Positions 49,559-57,845 of a DNA stretch of 61,230 nt are shown piece after piece. The notes below the pieces were generated by a model, which was not told the DNA's origin, made no database searches, and worked only from the letters and a program-made list of their open reading frames with translations. Source of the DNA: Syntrophobacterales bacterium (GTDB lineage Bacteria > Desulfobacterota > Desulfobaccia > Desulfobaccales > 0-14-0-80-60-11); contig JAGVAH010000017.1 of assembly GCA_020060385.1 (NCBI GenBank), positions 1 through 61,230 of the forward strand, written 5' to 3'. Position 1 is the first letter of the stretch. The number at the start of each line of letters is the position of its first letter. The position numbers were made by a program, and so were the translations under genes.

Positions 49559-51083
49559 TATTGTTGCCCTCCAGCAAAAGCTCCCGCATCTCCCGAATAA
49601 GGTCGAAAATCTTTTCCTCCTTCAAGGCAACGGATTCCAGGATTTCCTCCGGCTCGGAGTGCTCCACTCTCTCCGGGGTCACCAATCCAAGGGCAGACAA
49701 CGACAGGTTGTAGTTCTTTTCCCGGATTAAATCAGCAGGCACCAACCAGGCTCGTCCTTCCTCAATCTCCCGGCTCGGCCATTTGGCCAGGAGATCAGGG
49801 AAATCATTCCTGAACTGGGGCCCGAACTTCCGGGCTTTCTTGAGGGAAGAGCCATCACCCTCCAGGCGGTAGAACCAGACCTGGTCGGTGGCCCTGCCGG
49901 TGTTCTGAAAGACGAAAAAGCAAGTGGGGTTGGGAGTGTAGGGCTCGAACATGCCCTTGGGAAGCATGACCACCGCCTGCAGGTCGAATTCCGCCAGCAG
50001 GCGGCGCTTGACCTCCAGGTGGCTGCCGGTGTCGCCGAAGAGAATACCATTGGGAAAGATGATGCCGCAACGCCCGCCGGGCCTCAGGGACCGCAAGGCA
50101 TAGGCCAGGAAGAGTACGTATTTATCCCCCTTTTCCACCCGCAGGGAGCGTTTGGCGTCGCCCCGGTCACCCGAGAAAGGGGGATTGGTAAGGATCACAT
50201 CGAACTTTACTTCATCCCATCTATCTTCACTGCCGCAGATGGAATCCCGGCAAACCAGGGGGGATTGGTCGAACTGGTGCAACACGGCGTTCATGGCGGC
50301 CATCCGTAAGATGTCTTGGTCGCCGTCGAATCCATGAAGGGCTCCCTTTTGCAGGAACTCCCATTGTTCCCGGCTGAGGCGGTCACCGATGCCGATGTGC
50401 ACCGGCGTGCCGTAGGGGCTCAATTTTTCCCGGATGAAATCCGGGCTGGTGTTGGCCAAAAGAACATGGTCATAAGCGGCGATGAGAAAGCCCCCGGTGC
50501 CCACTGCCGGGTCACACACGGTTTCCCCGATCCTGGGGTCAACCATCTCGGTGATCACCCGGATGAGATGGCGGGGGGTGCGAAACTGGGCCGCCTTCTT
50601 CTGGCTTCCCAGGTCGTTGGCCAGAAGTTCAAAGAGGTCCCCTTTGACGTCGGCGTCCTCGGCCATGAAGGAAATTGGAGCAATGACGTCCACCGCCTTG
50701 CGCAGGGTAGCCCCATCGGGAATCACTATGGAGGCGTTTTGAAAGATGGCCCGGGCTCCCTGGGAGAGCAGCGGGTGCAGGGCCAGCTTGGGCAGGGTGT
50801 CCCGGAGGGTGCGCAGCATGCGCTCATTATCTGGGTCAGAGGTGAGGACGCTCCAACGCAGGGGTTCGAAGTCAATCTCTTGCCCGTCTGCCTTAAACTT
50901 GCGGAATAGGCTGCGGTGATTGCCATTGCCATTTTGTTGGCGGTCGGCGTCCATCTCCTCCAGCATCTTGAGGAAAAGGAGGTAGGAAACCTGGGTCACA
51001 TAAGTGATGGGGTTGCTGACATTGGCCTCCCACATCACCTTGCACAGGCGCTTGAGGGTATTCTGTAATTCTCCTGAATCCAT
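49545..51083 (-). CDS. hsdM: Type I restriction system methyltransferase subunit
   Basis: A 512-residue N6-adenine methyltransferase. Helical N-terminal domain (LKRLCKVMWEANVSNPITYV), then motif I DPAVGTGGFLIAAYDHV near residue 200 and catalytic motif IV as ILTNPPFSGDRG near 305; a late LPKGMFEPYTPNPTCFFVF segment is typical of the family. It works with HsdS to protect host DNA, and with HsdR in restriction. AAAGGA precedes the ATG; hsdR ends nine bases upstream. Confidence 0.95.
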   Translation of the reverse strand: MDSGELQNTLKRLCKVMWEANVSNPITYVTQVSYLLFLKMLEEMDADRQQNGNGNHRSLFRKFKADGQEIDFEPLRWSVLTSDPDNERMLRTLRDTLPKLALHPLLSQGARAIFQNASIVIPDGATLRKAVDVIAPISFMAEDADVKGDLFELLANDLGSQKKAAQFRTPRHLIRVITEMVDPRIGETVCDPAVGTGGFLIAAYDHVLLANTSPDFIREKLSPYGTPVHIGIGDRLSREQWEFLQKGALHGFDGDQDILRMAAMNAVLHQFDQSPLVCRDSICGSEDRWDEVKFDVILTNPPFSGDRGDAKRSLRVEKGDKYVLFLAYALRSLRPGGRCGIIFPNGILFGDTGSHLEVKRRLLAEFDLQAVVMLPKGMFEPYTPNPTCFFVFQNTGRATDQVWFYRLEGDGSSLKKARKFGPQFRNDFPDLLAKWPSREIEEGRAWLVPADLIREKNYNLSLSALGLVTPERVEHSEPEEILESVALKEEKIFDLIREMRELLLEGNNSGTV

Positions 51084-51092
51084 GGGTTCCTT

Positions 51093-53426
51093 TTAAGCGG
51101 CCAGCAGGGAGTTTAGTTCTTCCACGATTTTGGCAAGACCCTCCTTACCGAATAGCCTTTCCATGCGGGCCCGTCCACCCCATAGGGAGAAGGGCGGCTG
51201 GCTAAACAGGCGCATCTCTATCTTATCACCGGCCCGTACCCTGGCCTCCAGGAGCCGCAGCATTTGGGCCTGCTCGGGTACGAGGCCATCGGAGTGCTCA
51301 ACCACCCAGGTGTTGAAGACTTTCCCTATGCGCTCCTCTCGGGTGGGGAACCGATAAATCCCCAGGGCGGCGCGGATGAAGTCGGAAAGTGAGCCGGTGG
51401 GCTGTTCGAAGGCCCGGCGCAGGTTCTTCTCGGTGAAATAGAATTCCGGGGAATCCAGCTTCCGGCCCAGGGCCTCCCATTCCGCTTCGGTCAACTCCTC
51501 GCCGGCAAATATTTTCTGGACCGTGGGGTCGGTGCGATGCAACTCGATAACCTGGGCGGCCCATTTGTCCCGGTAGGTCTTGCGGTCCATGGCCAGTCCC
51601 TCCGGGCCGACAATGATGGTCTCCCGCCGCCGGAATTCATCCTCCAGTGACCCTTCCGGAATTTGCAGGAATCCGGCCGGCTGCGGCGGTTTAGGCGGGG
51701 GCGGCGGCGCCGGTTCGGGACCGGGCTCTGGTTCGCCGGGCTGCCTGGGACCGGGGCGTGGCCCCACCACCCTGGGGCGGTGGTATTCCTCGCCAGGATC
51801 GTTGAAGACGGTGGAGTTGCCCACGAAATCATAAATCAGGAACTCGGTCTTGCCGATGCGGGGGCAGAGCCGGCTGCCGCGGCCCCGCATCTGGGCATAT
51901 TTGATGGCTGATTTGGTGGGGCGCAACATCACCAGGTTCTCCACTTCCTTGTGGTCGTAACCGGTGTCCAGCATGTCCACGGACACTGCCACCACGGGCA
52001 GAGGGTCGTACTTGAATTGGTCTATGGCGGGTTTGGGATTGCCGTTGTTCGTATAACAGGTAATCTTTTTGGCATAGTCCTGCCTCACCTGGCCGGGGGC
52101 GCGGTTGCACTGCCGGGCGATGCGCAGGCAGGCGTCATCCGATAAGTATTTGTTGAAGAGGCGTTCCAGGATCACCGCCTGTTTTTCCGAAACTGCGAAG
52201 ACAATGGTTTTCCGGGGCCGCTCCTGAGAGCGTTCTTCCTCCACGCGATAATATTCATCCAGGATGAGTTTTAGCCGGTCTTCCGATTCTGCGGTGCGCC
52301 CCCAGTCGGCGAAAACTATTTCCTCATCTTCCCAGACTGCTCCCTCAAAGGTCAGCCTGGTCTCGGCCAAATAAATCTTGTAGTTGGCGAGAAAACCATC
52401 CCGGATAGCGTCTTGAATGGCGTAAGAGAAGGTCGGCTTACCCTCTTGTTTGGCGCTGTCCCAGCAGTCGAAAAACAGGTAGGTGCTTTTTACCAACTGC
52501 CGTTCATGTTCGCTGACCCATCGCAGTTCTCCGGGATTGGGAGTTGCGGTCAGGCCGATGTGCACCGCGTCGAAGTGGGCCAACGTGGCCCTATGGGTAT
52601 TGTAAATGGAGCGGTGACATTCATCGGTGACCACCAAGTCGAAGTAGCCATGGCCAAAGCCCCCCGGCCCTAACTGCCCGGCAACGGTATCCAATGTTCC
52701 CACCACGACCTGGCCTTCCAGGCTGCGCTTTCCTCCGTAGAGCAAGGTGGAGGGCCAATCCCGCAGGTAATCGTCGAAGGTTTCCTTGGCCTGCTTGGCG
52801 AGCTCGATCCGATCAGCCAGGAAGAGGACCCGGGAGATGATCGCAGCCTGGAACCAACGTTTCATTAGCATTGCGATGGTCAGGGTCTTTCCCGTGCCCG
52901 TGGCCATCTCAAAGAGCATGCGCCGCCGCCCGGCGATCAAGGCGGAGTCTGCCTTTTGCAGGCAGGTGGCCTGATAAGGGCGGGTCTTTATTTCTTCACC
53001 TTTAAACCCAAACTTTTCTGGGATGGGGATGCTTTTTAAGGAATCCTCCAGGGAACCTTTACGGTGAATCTTTAGGTTGGAGCGGCGTTCCAAGTCGGCC
53101 TGGGTAGGAATTCCTAAAATAGGCCGGGCGTCGCCGTCAGTGTAATCCCAAAAATAATGGTCCTGGCCGTTGCTCAGGATGACGAAAGGTGCTGAAAGAG
53201 ATTTGGCGTAAGCCTTGGCTTGCCCTTTGGCGCTGTATGGATCGATGGAAAAGCGCTTAGCTTCGATCACGGCCAAAGGTTGGCTGCGGGAATTTTTGAG
53301 TAGGTAATCTGCCCTGCCGTCTGATGCGGGTTCTTCAGTGGATACCTGAGCCTTATTTACGATGTCCCAACCAGCATCCTTGAGAAGCTGGTCGATGACA
53401 ATTCTGGCATCGGCTTCAGTTACCAT
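51093..53426 (-). CDS. hsdR: Type I restriction endonuclease subunit (EcoEI-like HsdR)
   Basis: A 777-residue protein from the ATG at 53426 (GTGGGG upstream; the frame is open to 53480). The nuclease part is N-terminal with PD-(D/E)xK residues Asp40, Glu55 and Lys57 (DGRADY and AVIEAKR). The SF2 motor has MATGTGKTLTIAML, TDECHRS (DECH box), and motif VI in YAQMRGRGSRLC. A Pro-rich linker at about residue 590-620 leads to the EcoEI_R_C type C-terminal domain. First gene of the cargo block; hsdM follows after nine bases. Confidence 0.95.
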   Translation of the reverse strand: MVTEADARIVIDQLLKDAGWDIVNKAQVSTEEPASDGRADYLLKNSRSQPLAVIEAKRFSIDPYSAKGQAKAYAKSLSAPFVILSNGQDHYFWDYTDGDARPILGIPTQADLERRSNLKIHRKGSLEDSLKSIPIPEKFGFKGEEIKTRPYQATCLQKADSALIAGRRRMLFEMATGTGKTLTIAMLMKRWFQAAIISRVLFLADRIELAKQAKETFDDYLRDWPSTLLYGGKRSLEGQVVVGTLDTVAGQLGPGGFGHGYFDLVVTDECHRSIYNTHRATLAHFDAVHIGLTATPNPGELRWVSEHERQLVKSTYLFFDCWDSAKQEGKPTFSYAIQDAIRDGFLANYKIYLAETRLTFEGAVWEDEEIVFADWGRTAESEDRLKLILDEYYRVEEERSQERPRKTIVFAVSEKQAVILERLFNKYLSDDACLRIARQCNRAPGQVRQDYAKKITCYTNNGNPKPAIDQFKYDPLPVVAVSVDMLDTGYDHKEVENLVMLRPTKSAIKYAQMRGRGSRLCPRIGKTEFLIYDFVGNSTVFNDPGEEYHRPRVVGPRPGPRQPGEPEPGPEPAPPPPPKPPQPAGFLQIPEGSLEDEFRRRETIIVGPEGLAMDRKTYRDKWAAQVIELHRTDPTVQKIFAGEELTEAEWEALGRKLDSPEFYFTEKNLRRAFEQPTGSLSDFIRAALGIYRFPTREERIGKVFNTWVVEHSDGLVPEQAQMLRLLEARVRAGDKIEMRLFSQPPFSLWGGRARMERLFGKEGLAKIVEELNSLLAA

Positions 53427-53555
53427 TTTGGCCCCACGGATTATCCCTATCCGAATTATGCCACAAGTGAAAAGGTTCATAAATCTTTTTCATCGAAGAA
53501 TTACATTGAGACATGCCGGCAGTGGCATCCTGATTTGGCCTTTAAATGCCTTACC

Positions 53556-53595
53556 CTCAGGGTGTGGGTCTTCCCAAGAAGCACCTCACCCTGAG
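53556..53595. repeat. Inverted repeat between nuclease and hsdR genes
   Basis: CTCAGGGTG (53556-53564) pairs perfectly with CACCCTGAG (53587-53595) across 22 bases. It lies 22 bases after the stop of the RecB-like nuclease gene. No T tract follows on the minus strand. It may be an operator or a weak terminator at the border between phage genes and cargo. Confidence 0.5.
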
Positions 53596-53616
53596 AGTGT
53601 CCCATTGGCTTCCATG

Positions 53617-54723
53617 TCACTTCACCTTGTTGAAACCGATTCTCTCAGTCGGCTTGCTGGGCGCCAGTGCCAAGACCTGGGGGATAAGGTCCTTGCGCTT
53701 GAGCTTCCTCAGGCCGGTTTCCAGGTTGGTCTTGGTGAGATTGAGCAGGTCCCAAACCTGGCCCTGCTCCAGACCGCCCTCATTCAAGAGAAATTCAGTG
53801 ACCTCCTTCGGGTCCAAGTCATAGCTGGTGGAGATTTTGGGGCCGTAGACGACATCTCCCACCGGTACCGAACCGTTTTCGTGGACATAGCGTTTCAAGT
53901 TGTTCTTCAGCTCAGAATCCATCGCCTGGATGGCCAGGAGCAAAGTAGCCGCCTTGACAGCGTCTTCACGGGTGGTGGGGTAGAGGATATTCACCGGCAC
54001 AATGGCCTGGGCCATAACCGGGCAGTGGGCCATAACCCCACACCAACCGCAGAATGACCCGGGAGTCGGCTCAAAGTTTTTCCTGGATTCTATCTGGGTG
54101 ATCCGCTTTTCCAGTTCGTCCGGAACCATGGCAAGGTCATCGGGGAGCAGGATAATTTCCCGCTCTGCGCCATACCTGAGAAAGTGGAGGCGCAGGAGAA
54201 TTTCTTGGGCATCGGGGAAACGGGTCTCCCGCACTCCCCAGCCGTAAATCCGCAGCTGCAGGTTCTTCTCCAACGTCTCGGGGATCGCCCGGTTAGTCTT
54301 CCAATCCTGCACCACTACCAACTCTCCCTGCCTATAGGTCCAGTCCACTGCCATCCTGAAAAAGGCGTCATCACCAAAATACTCAACAGGCTTCCAGTTC
54401 CGGTCAAAGGCCAGCTTCAACTCCACACCCGGTGACTCCATGGGCGGCAGAATGAAGGAGTTGAAGAACCGGGGCCAGATGTCAAACACGTCAGCCGGCG
54501 CTTCCTGGGGGGTGAGCGCTTCGGCAAAGGACCAGTCGGTTTGCAGTTTGGCGCTGATAAGCCGGTCCAGGTATTGCGCTGCCAGGTCATGAAGCATCCT
54601 GCCGATGACAAGGGGTTCCGTTTCCGCCCGCGGGACCCGGTCAAGATAGATTTTCTTATACGCCCACGGGCATTTTTCGTCCGTCTCCAGCTTGCTGAAG
54701 GAATAGCTTGGTTTCTTGGCCAT
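53617..54723 (-). CDS. RecB/Cas4-like PD-(D/E)xK exonuclease with Fe-S type Cys
   Basis: A 368-residue protein. It opens with SFSKLETDEKCPWAYKKIYL, the typical RecB-family start with its first Cys, then GRMLHDLAAQYLD, the active-site region MAVDWTYRQGELVVVQDWKT (Asp, and Asp-x-Lys), and a later FCGWCGVMAHCP with three Cys. The one plus three Cys match the iron-sulfur cluster of AddB/Cas4. Phage members act in recombination or DNA end processing. GGGAGG lies before the ATG. Confidence 0.85.
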   Translation of the reverse strand: MAKKPSYSFSKLETDEKCPWAYKKIYLDRVPRAETEPLVIGRMLHDLAAQYLDRLISAKLQTDWSFAEALTPQEAPADVFDIWPRFFNSFILPPMESPGVELKLAFDRNWKPVEYFGDDAFFRMAVDWTYRQGELVVVQDWKTNRAIPETLEKNLQLRIYGWGVRETRFPDAQEILLRLHFLRYGAEREIILLPDDLAMVPDELEKRITQIESRKNFEPTPGSFCGWCGVMAHCPVMAQAIVPVNILYPTTREDAVKAATLLLAIQAMDSELKNNLKRYVHENGSVPVGDVVYGPKISTSYDLDPKEVTEFLLNEGGLEQGQVWDLLNLTKTNLETGLRKLKRKDLIPQVLALAPSKPTERIGFNKVK

Positions 54724-54735
54724 CCGTGCCTCCCT

Positions 54736-54765
54736 GAAAAAGATAGGGGGCCCGGAAAGGCCCCC
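54736..54765 (-). terminator. Intrinsic terminator after the Gp3-like gene
   Basis: A perfect 7-base GC stem (GGGGGCC 54746-54752 with GGCCCCC 54759-54765) and a 6-base loop, followed on the minus strand by TATCTTTTT. It lies 25 bases after the stop at 54790 and directly before the nuclease gene, so it limits early transcription into the nuclease and cargo. Confidence 0.8.
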
Positions 54766-54789
54766 TACATATAAGGATAAAGTGAAAGG

Positions 54790-56367
54790 TTAAAACAGCG
54801 ACTTGCGGGCGCCATGGGGTCCGGTGTTGCCCCTGCCCTGGGGCGGTGGGGCGGTAACGGCAGGCCCTGCCGTTCCTTCCCACCCCGGAGGCACTTCCTC
54901 ATGGATGGGGCCGGCGCCGGGACAGTTGGCGCACCGATTCATCCCCTGGTCATCCCGCCAGGTGGCGGGCAGATCCGGGTGATAATCACAGGGGCCGGTG
55001 ACCGGGGCCTGCGGTGGGGGAGGTGATGCGAAGTGGTCTTCCGCTCCCAACACCTGGAGATTGGCCACTGTAATCGTGATCCTGGCCTCGGCAAAGGATT
55101 TGATGATCATCTCCGGCGTCAGGCCGTCGGCAATCTCCTTGAGGTTCGGGGCCAGGTCTACCACCAGGGAATAGTGGCCGGTAGCGGGGTCCCGTTCCCA
55201 GCTCTTAAGCCTCCCCAGGTTCTCTACACCGGCTTTGTGTGCCCGGATGCCCAGGGGCACGGTCAGGTCTTGATTCTTGTGGCACAGCTCCATCAGCTCG
55301 GGCAGGGTGACGGCTTGAGGTTCTGGGCGTTTGGTTTCCTGTGGGATGGTAACGACCTTTTCTTGCCCGGGTTTAGCCTTGGTGGTCTTCGGCTTCTTGG
55401 GAGAGCCGTCACCTGCCGGCGCCGCATTCAGACCGGGGGGAATGAAAGGCCCTGGGGATTGATGGTCCAGATCGAGCACCGTGCCCTCCGGGTAATACTC
55501 CTCCGCGGTGGCTCGTTGCTCTTCCACCGGCTCCTGGTGCGGGGCCACCAGCAGTTTGCGGGCTTCCGCCTCCATGGACTCCATCTTGATGCGGTGCTCA
55601 ATCCGGCGCTTGGCGATGTCGTAGCCCAACTCCGCCAGCTTTTCCTCCGGGCCCCGGTATTCCAGGGACATGATATAAACCACCTGGCTCTGCCCCGAGG
55701 TGGGAACGGTGACCGTCTTGGGGCTCAAGACCAGGTGCAACGGTATGCCGGAGAGAATGCCGCCGGTGAGGGTCTTGATCAGCACCAGGGAAGACAGGAT
55801 GGCGTTTACGGTATTCCAGGAGGTGGTGCGGAACCGCCACACACCCCCTACCCGGTCCACCCCCTCCAGAAGCACCTGCAGGGTGCCCATGGGCTTGCAC
55901 TTGTCCTTCGAGGAATAGGTGGCCTCCAGCCGTTCGCAGGGGCAGGGAACTTCGCCGTATTCGTTGGCGCCGACTTGGCGGAACCCCGGGGAAACGGTCT
56001 TGTCTTCGATCCTGCCATCTCCCAGCCTCTGGGCCTTCTCCCCGTCCCCGGTGCACCAGCAGCGGTTTCCCTTGTAGCAGGAATACCGGGTCGGGAAGTT
56101 AAGATCAATGTCATCATAAAGCAGGCGTACCGGGATTTCGGTGATCTTCTGCACGCCCTGGGCCTGCATGATCCGGTCCATCAGTTCCGTGTCCGGCATC
56201 AGGCGCCCGGCCTGGTCCCTTTGCATAGTGGTGATTAAGATGAAATCATACTTCACCGGGAGTTTATAAGTCTCCTGACTGCCCTGCTTTCTACGTTCAT
56301 CGCCCAAACCACCGATCTTGATCTTGCCGCGTTCGGCCAGTTGGGGGGTCAAGCCTTTGATGGCCAT
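54790..56367 (-). CDS. Gp3-like recombination directionality factor family protein
   Basis: A 525-residue protein. The first about 280 residues show the family pattern: MAIKGLTPQLAERGKIKIG, a Cys cluster (SCYKGNRCWC and PCPCERL), GTLQVLLEGVDRVGGVWRFR, TTSWNTVNAILSSL and SGQSQVVYIMSLEYRG. In phiC31 Gp3 this fold controls serine integrase direction; many relatives are annotated as hydrolase or metal-binding proteins and their role is not shown. The C-terminal part has a Pro-rich linker and a second Cys group (CDYHP, RCANCPG). No integrase is visible in the window to support the directionality role. Confidence 0.75.
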   Translation of the reverse strand: MAIKGLTPQLAERGKIKIGGLGDERRKQGSQETYKLPVKYDFILITTMQRDQAGRLMPDTELMDRIMQAQGVQKITEIPVRLLYDDIDLNFPTRYSCYKGNRCWCTGDGEKAQRLGDGRIEDKTVSPGFRQVGANEYGEVPCPCERLEATYSSKDKCKPMGTLQVLLEGVDRVGGVWRFRTTSWNTVNAILSSLVLIKTLTGGILSGIPLHLVLSPKTVTVPTSGQSQVVYIMSLEYRGPEEKLAELGYDIAKRRIEHRIKMESMEAEARKLLVAPHQEPVEEQRATAEEYYPEGTVLDLDHQSPGPFIPPGLNAAPAGDGSPKKPKTTKAKPGQEKVVTIPQETKRPEPQAVTLPELMELCHKNQDLTVPLGIRAHKAGVENLGRLKSWERDPATGHYSLVVDLAPNLKEIADGLTPEMIIKSFAEARITITVANLQVLGAEDHFASPPPPQAPVTGPCDYHPDLPATWRDDQGMNRCANCPGAGPIHEEVPPGWEGTAGPAVTAPPPQGRGNTGPHGARKSLF

Positions 56368-56389
56368 AAGAGCCTCCTTGAAAATGGGT

Positions 56390-56518
56390 TTAAAAAAAGG
56401 GCGACAGGACCCAGGCCAGGATATAGAAGCCGGCCCAGCCGCCGATTAAGAGCAAAAAGAGAGCGACTGCTTTCAGCCGCTCCCTTAAGGTTCCGCCCCG
56501 AAGGGGCCAGAGGTTCAT
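56390..56518 (-). CDS. 42-residue single-helix membrane peptide
   Basis: A short frame between dnaN and the Gp3-like gene, from an ATG at 56518 with GAGG ten bases upstream (inside the dnaN end). The product has a basic start (PLRGGTLRERLK) and one membrane segment (AVALFLLLIGGWAGFYILAW), ending in SPFF. Tight spacing and the typical basic-then-hydrophobic plan support a real phage gene. Function unknown; small membrane peptides in early regions often affect host physiology. Confidence 0.55.
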   Translation of the reverse strand: MNLWPLRGGTLRERLKAVALFLLLIGGWAGFYILAWVLSPFF

Positions 56519-56530
56519 GCAGGATTCGCC

Positions 56531-57667
56531 TCAGGCCGACATGGGCATCACGAGGCTGTAATAGTTGGGGTCATTGGGGTCCAAAAGTTTTGCCGGCCGA
56601 TCGATGTCGTTGATCTCCAAGGTCACCTTCTCGCCGGTCATCATCGCCAGGGGCTCCAGGAGATAGCGGGCATTGAAGCCCATCTCCAAGGGGAACTTCT
56701 CTGGGTCGGAATTTTCCACCGTGAATTGCTGGAGGACCTCTTGTCCCTCGCCCACATCCGGGCTTTGATGAAAGACCTCTGCGGTCTCGGTGGAAATCTT
56801 GAAAAGCACCCCTTTGAACCGGTCGGAAGTGAGCAAGGAGAGCCTTTTCAAGGTGGCAAACAACTCCTCCCGGTTGAATCCCAGCCGGTGCACAAAGCCC
56901 TCAGGGATGATGCGCTGGTATTCGGGGAATTTCTTATCGAGCAGCCGAATGGCCAGGAGCTTCTCCCCGGCCAGCACCGTCAGGGTATTGCCATCCAGAT
57001 TCAGTGAGACCTTCTCTTCTTCCCCCAGGAACCGGATGATCTCCCCGGCTCCCTTGCGGGACACCAGGATTCCTTTCTCCAGACCGGGGAGCAAACCGAG
57101 CAACGGATTCTCCCGTTGAATAAGCGTGAGGCGGTGGCCGTCCGTGGTGACCATTCGGAGAAAGGGGCGCTCGTTCTCTTCCACCGCCACCATAAAGACC
57201 GAGGAGAGGTGGTACTGGTAGTCGTCCCCGGAGCAGGAGAAAATGACCTTCCGCAGCATCTCCTTGAGGACCTTCCCCTCCATCTCGACAAAGCCCCCTT
57301 CCGGCATTGAAGGGAGCGGCGGGAACTGATCCGGGTTGATGCCGGAGAGTTTATAGAGGGAGTCGCCCCGCTTGATCTTCAGGGTGTGCTTGCCGTTGCT
57401 ATTGAGTTCCAGCTCTCCGGCCGGCAGTTCCTTAATCAGGCTGCTGAACTGGTGGGCCGGGACCGTGACGGCCCCTTCCCCGGTGATCTGGGCCGGGCAG
57501 TAGCCCTTGAAGCTTATTTCCAAATCAGTGGCCCCGATCTCCAGGCCGTTGCCGTTGGTCTTGATCAACACGTTGCTCAAAATGGGCATGGTGCCCCGTT
57601 TATCCACCACTCCCAGCACCGCGGAGATGGCCTTCACCAAAGTTTCTTGATCCGCTCTGATTTCCAT
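56531..57667 (-). CDS. dnaN: Phage-encoded DNA polymerase III beta sliding clamp
   Basis: A 378-residue protein from the ATG at 57667 with AGGAGG upstream. The three clamp domains are present: domain 1 with GVVDKRGTMPILSNVLIKT and EIGATDLEIS; domain 2 with FLRMVTTDGHRLTLIQ; domain 3 ending in YYSLVMPMSA, close to the usual VMPMRL end. It should tether a polymerase to phage DNA. No phage polymerase is in the window, so it may recruit the host enzyme. Clamp genes in temperate siphoviruses are uncommon. Confidence 0.93.
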   Translation of the reverse strand: MEIRADQETLVKAISAVLGVVDKRGTMPILSNVLIKTNGNGLEIGATDLEISFKGYCPAQITGEGAVTVPAHQFSSLIKELPAGELELNSNGKHTLKIKRGDSLYKLSGINPDQFPPLPSMPEGGFVEMEGKVLKEMLRKVIFSCSGDDYQYHLSSVFMVAVEENERPFLRMVTTDGHRLTLIQRENPLLGLLPGLEKGILVSRKGAGEIIRFLGEEEKVSLNLDGNTLTVLAGEKLLAIRLLDKKFPEYQRIIPEGFVHRLGFNREELFATLKRLSLLTSDRFKGVLFKISTETAEVFHQSPDVGEGQEVLQQFTVENSDPEKFPLEMGFNARYLLEPLAMMTGEKVTLEINDIDRPAKLLDPNDPNYYSLVMPMSA

Positions 57668-57671
57668 GAGT

Positions 57672-57845
57672 CTATGCCTCCTTAAAATTTGGGCTGTCAA
57701 AATAAGGGGTGAAAAGATCGTCATCCAGGCGCAGCATCAGGCCGCCGCACCTGGAACAGATGGCCATGGCATCGTCAAGCCCGGCGATCACCGGCTCCTG
57801 CTGGCCGCAACTCTCATCCGTGCATTGGTATTGGTAAATCGGCAT
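57672..57845 (-). CDS. FmdB-like small zinc-ribbon protein
   Basis: A 57-residue protein from an ATG at 57845 with GGGAGG upstream; it starts inside the end of the ParB-like gene (32-base overlap). The sequence MPIYQYQCTDESCG and ICSRCGGLM shows the FmdB pattern, with two CxxC-like pairs for one zinc ion; the first pair is CxxxxC. It is followed by an acidic tail. dnaN starts four bases after its stop. Role unknown; related proteins are regarded as regulatory. Confidence 0.75.
   Translation of the reverse strand: MPIYQYQCTDESCGQQEPVIAGLDDAMAICSRCGGLMLRLDDDLFTPYFDSPNFKEA

Larger units (their letters stand above)
39706..53426 (-). other. Cargo block inserted in the phage late region
   Basis: Eleven genes unrelated to virion building lie between the early genes and the portal gene, all on the phage's coding strand: type I restriction-modification, a TIGR02391/Ymh protein, an ATPase/STAS/PIN trio, and an HD/methyltransferase/membrane/carbamoyltransferase unit. 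The first two parts share the GC-rich composition of the phage; the last part (39706-45460) is visibly much richer in A and T, so it was gained separately. The content is that of a phage-borne defence island. Confidence 0.8.

Noticed and set aside
53556-53595. CRISPR repeat, suggested by two similar CCCT-type words
   Set aside because: There are only two copies, they are inverted and not direct, and no array or cas gene is present.
53617-54723. Cas4 of a CRISPR system
   Set aside because: The Cys pattern and nuclease motif fit, but no other cas gene or array is near, and the context is phage recombination genes.
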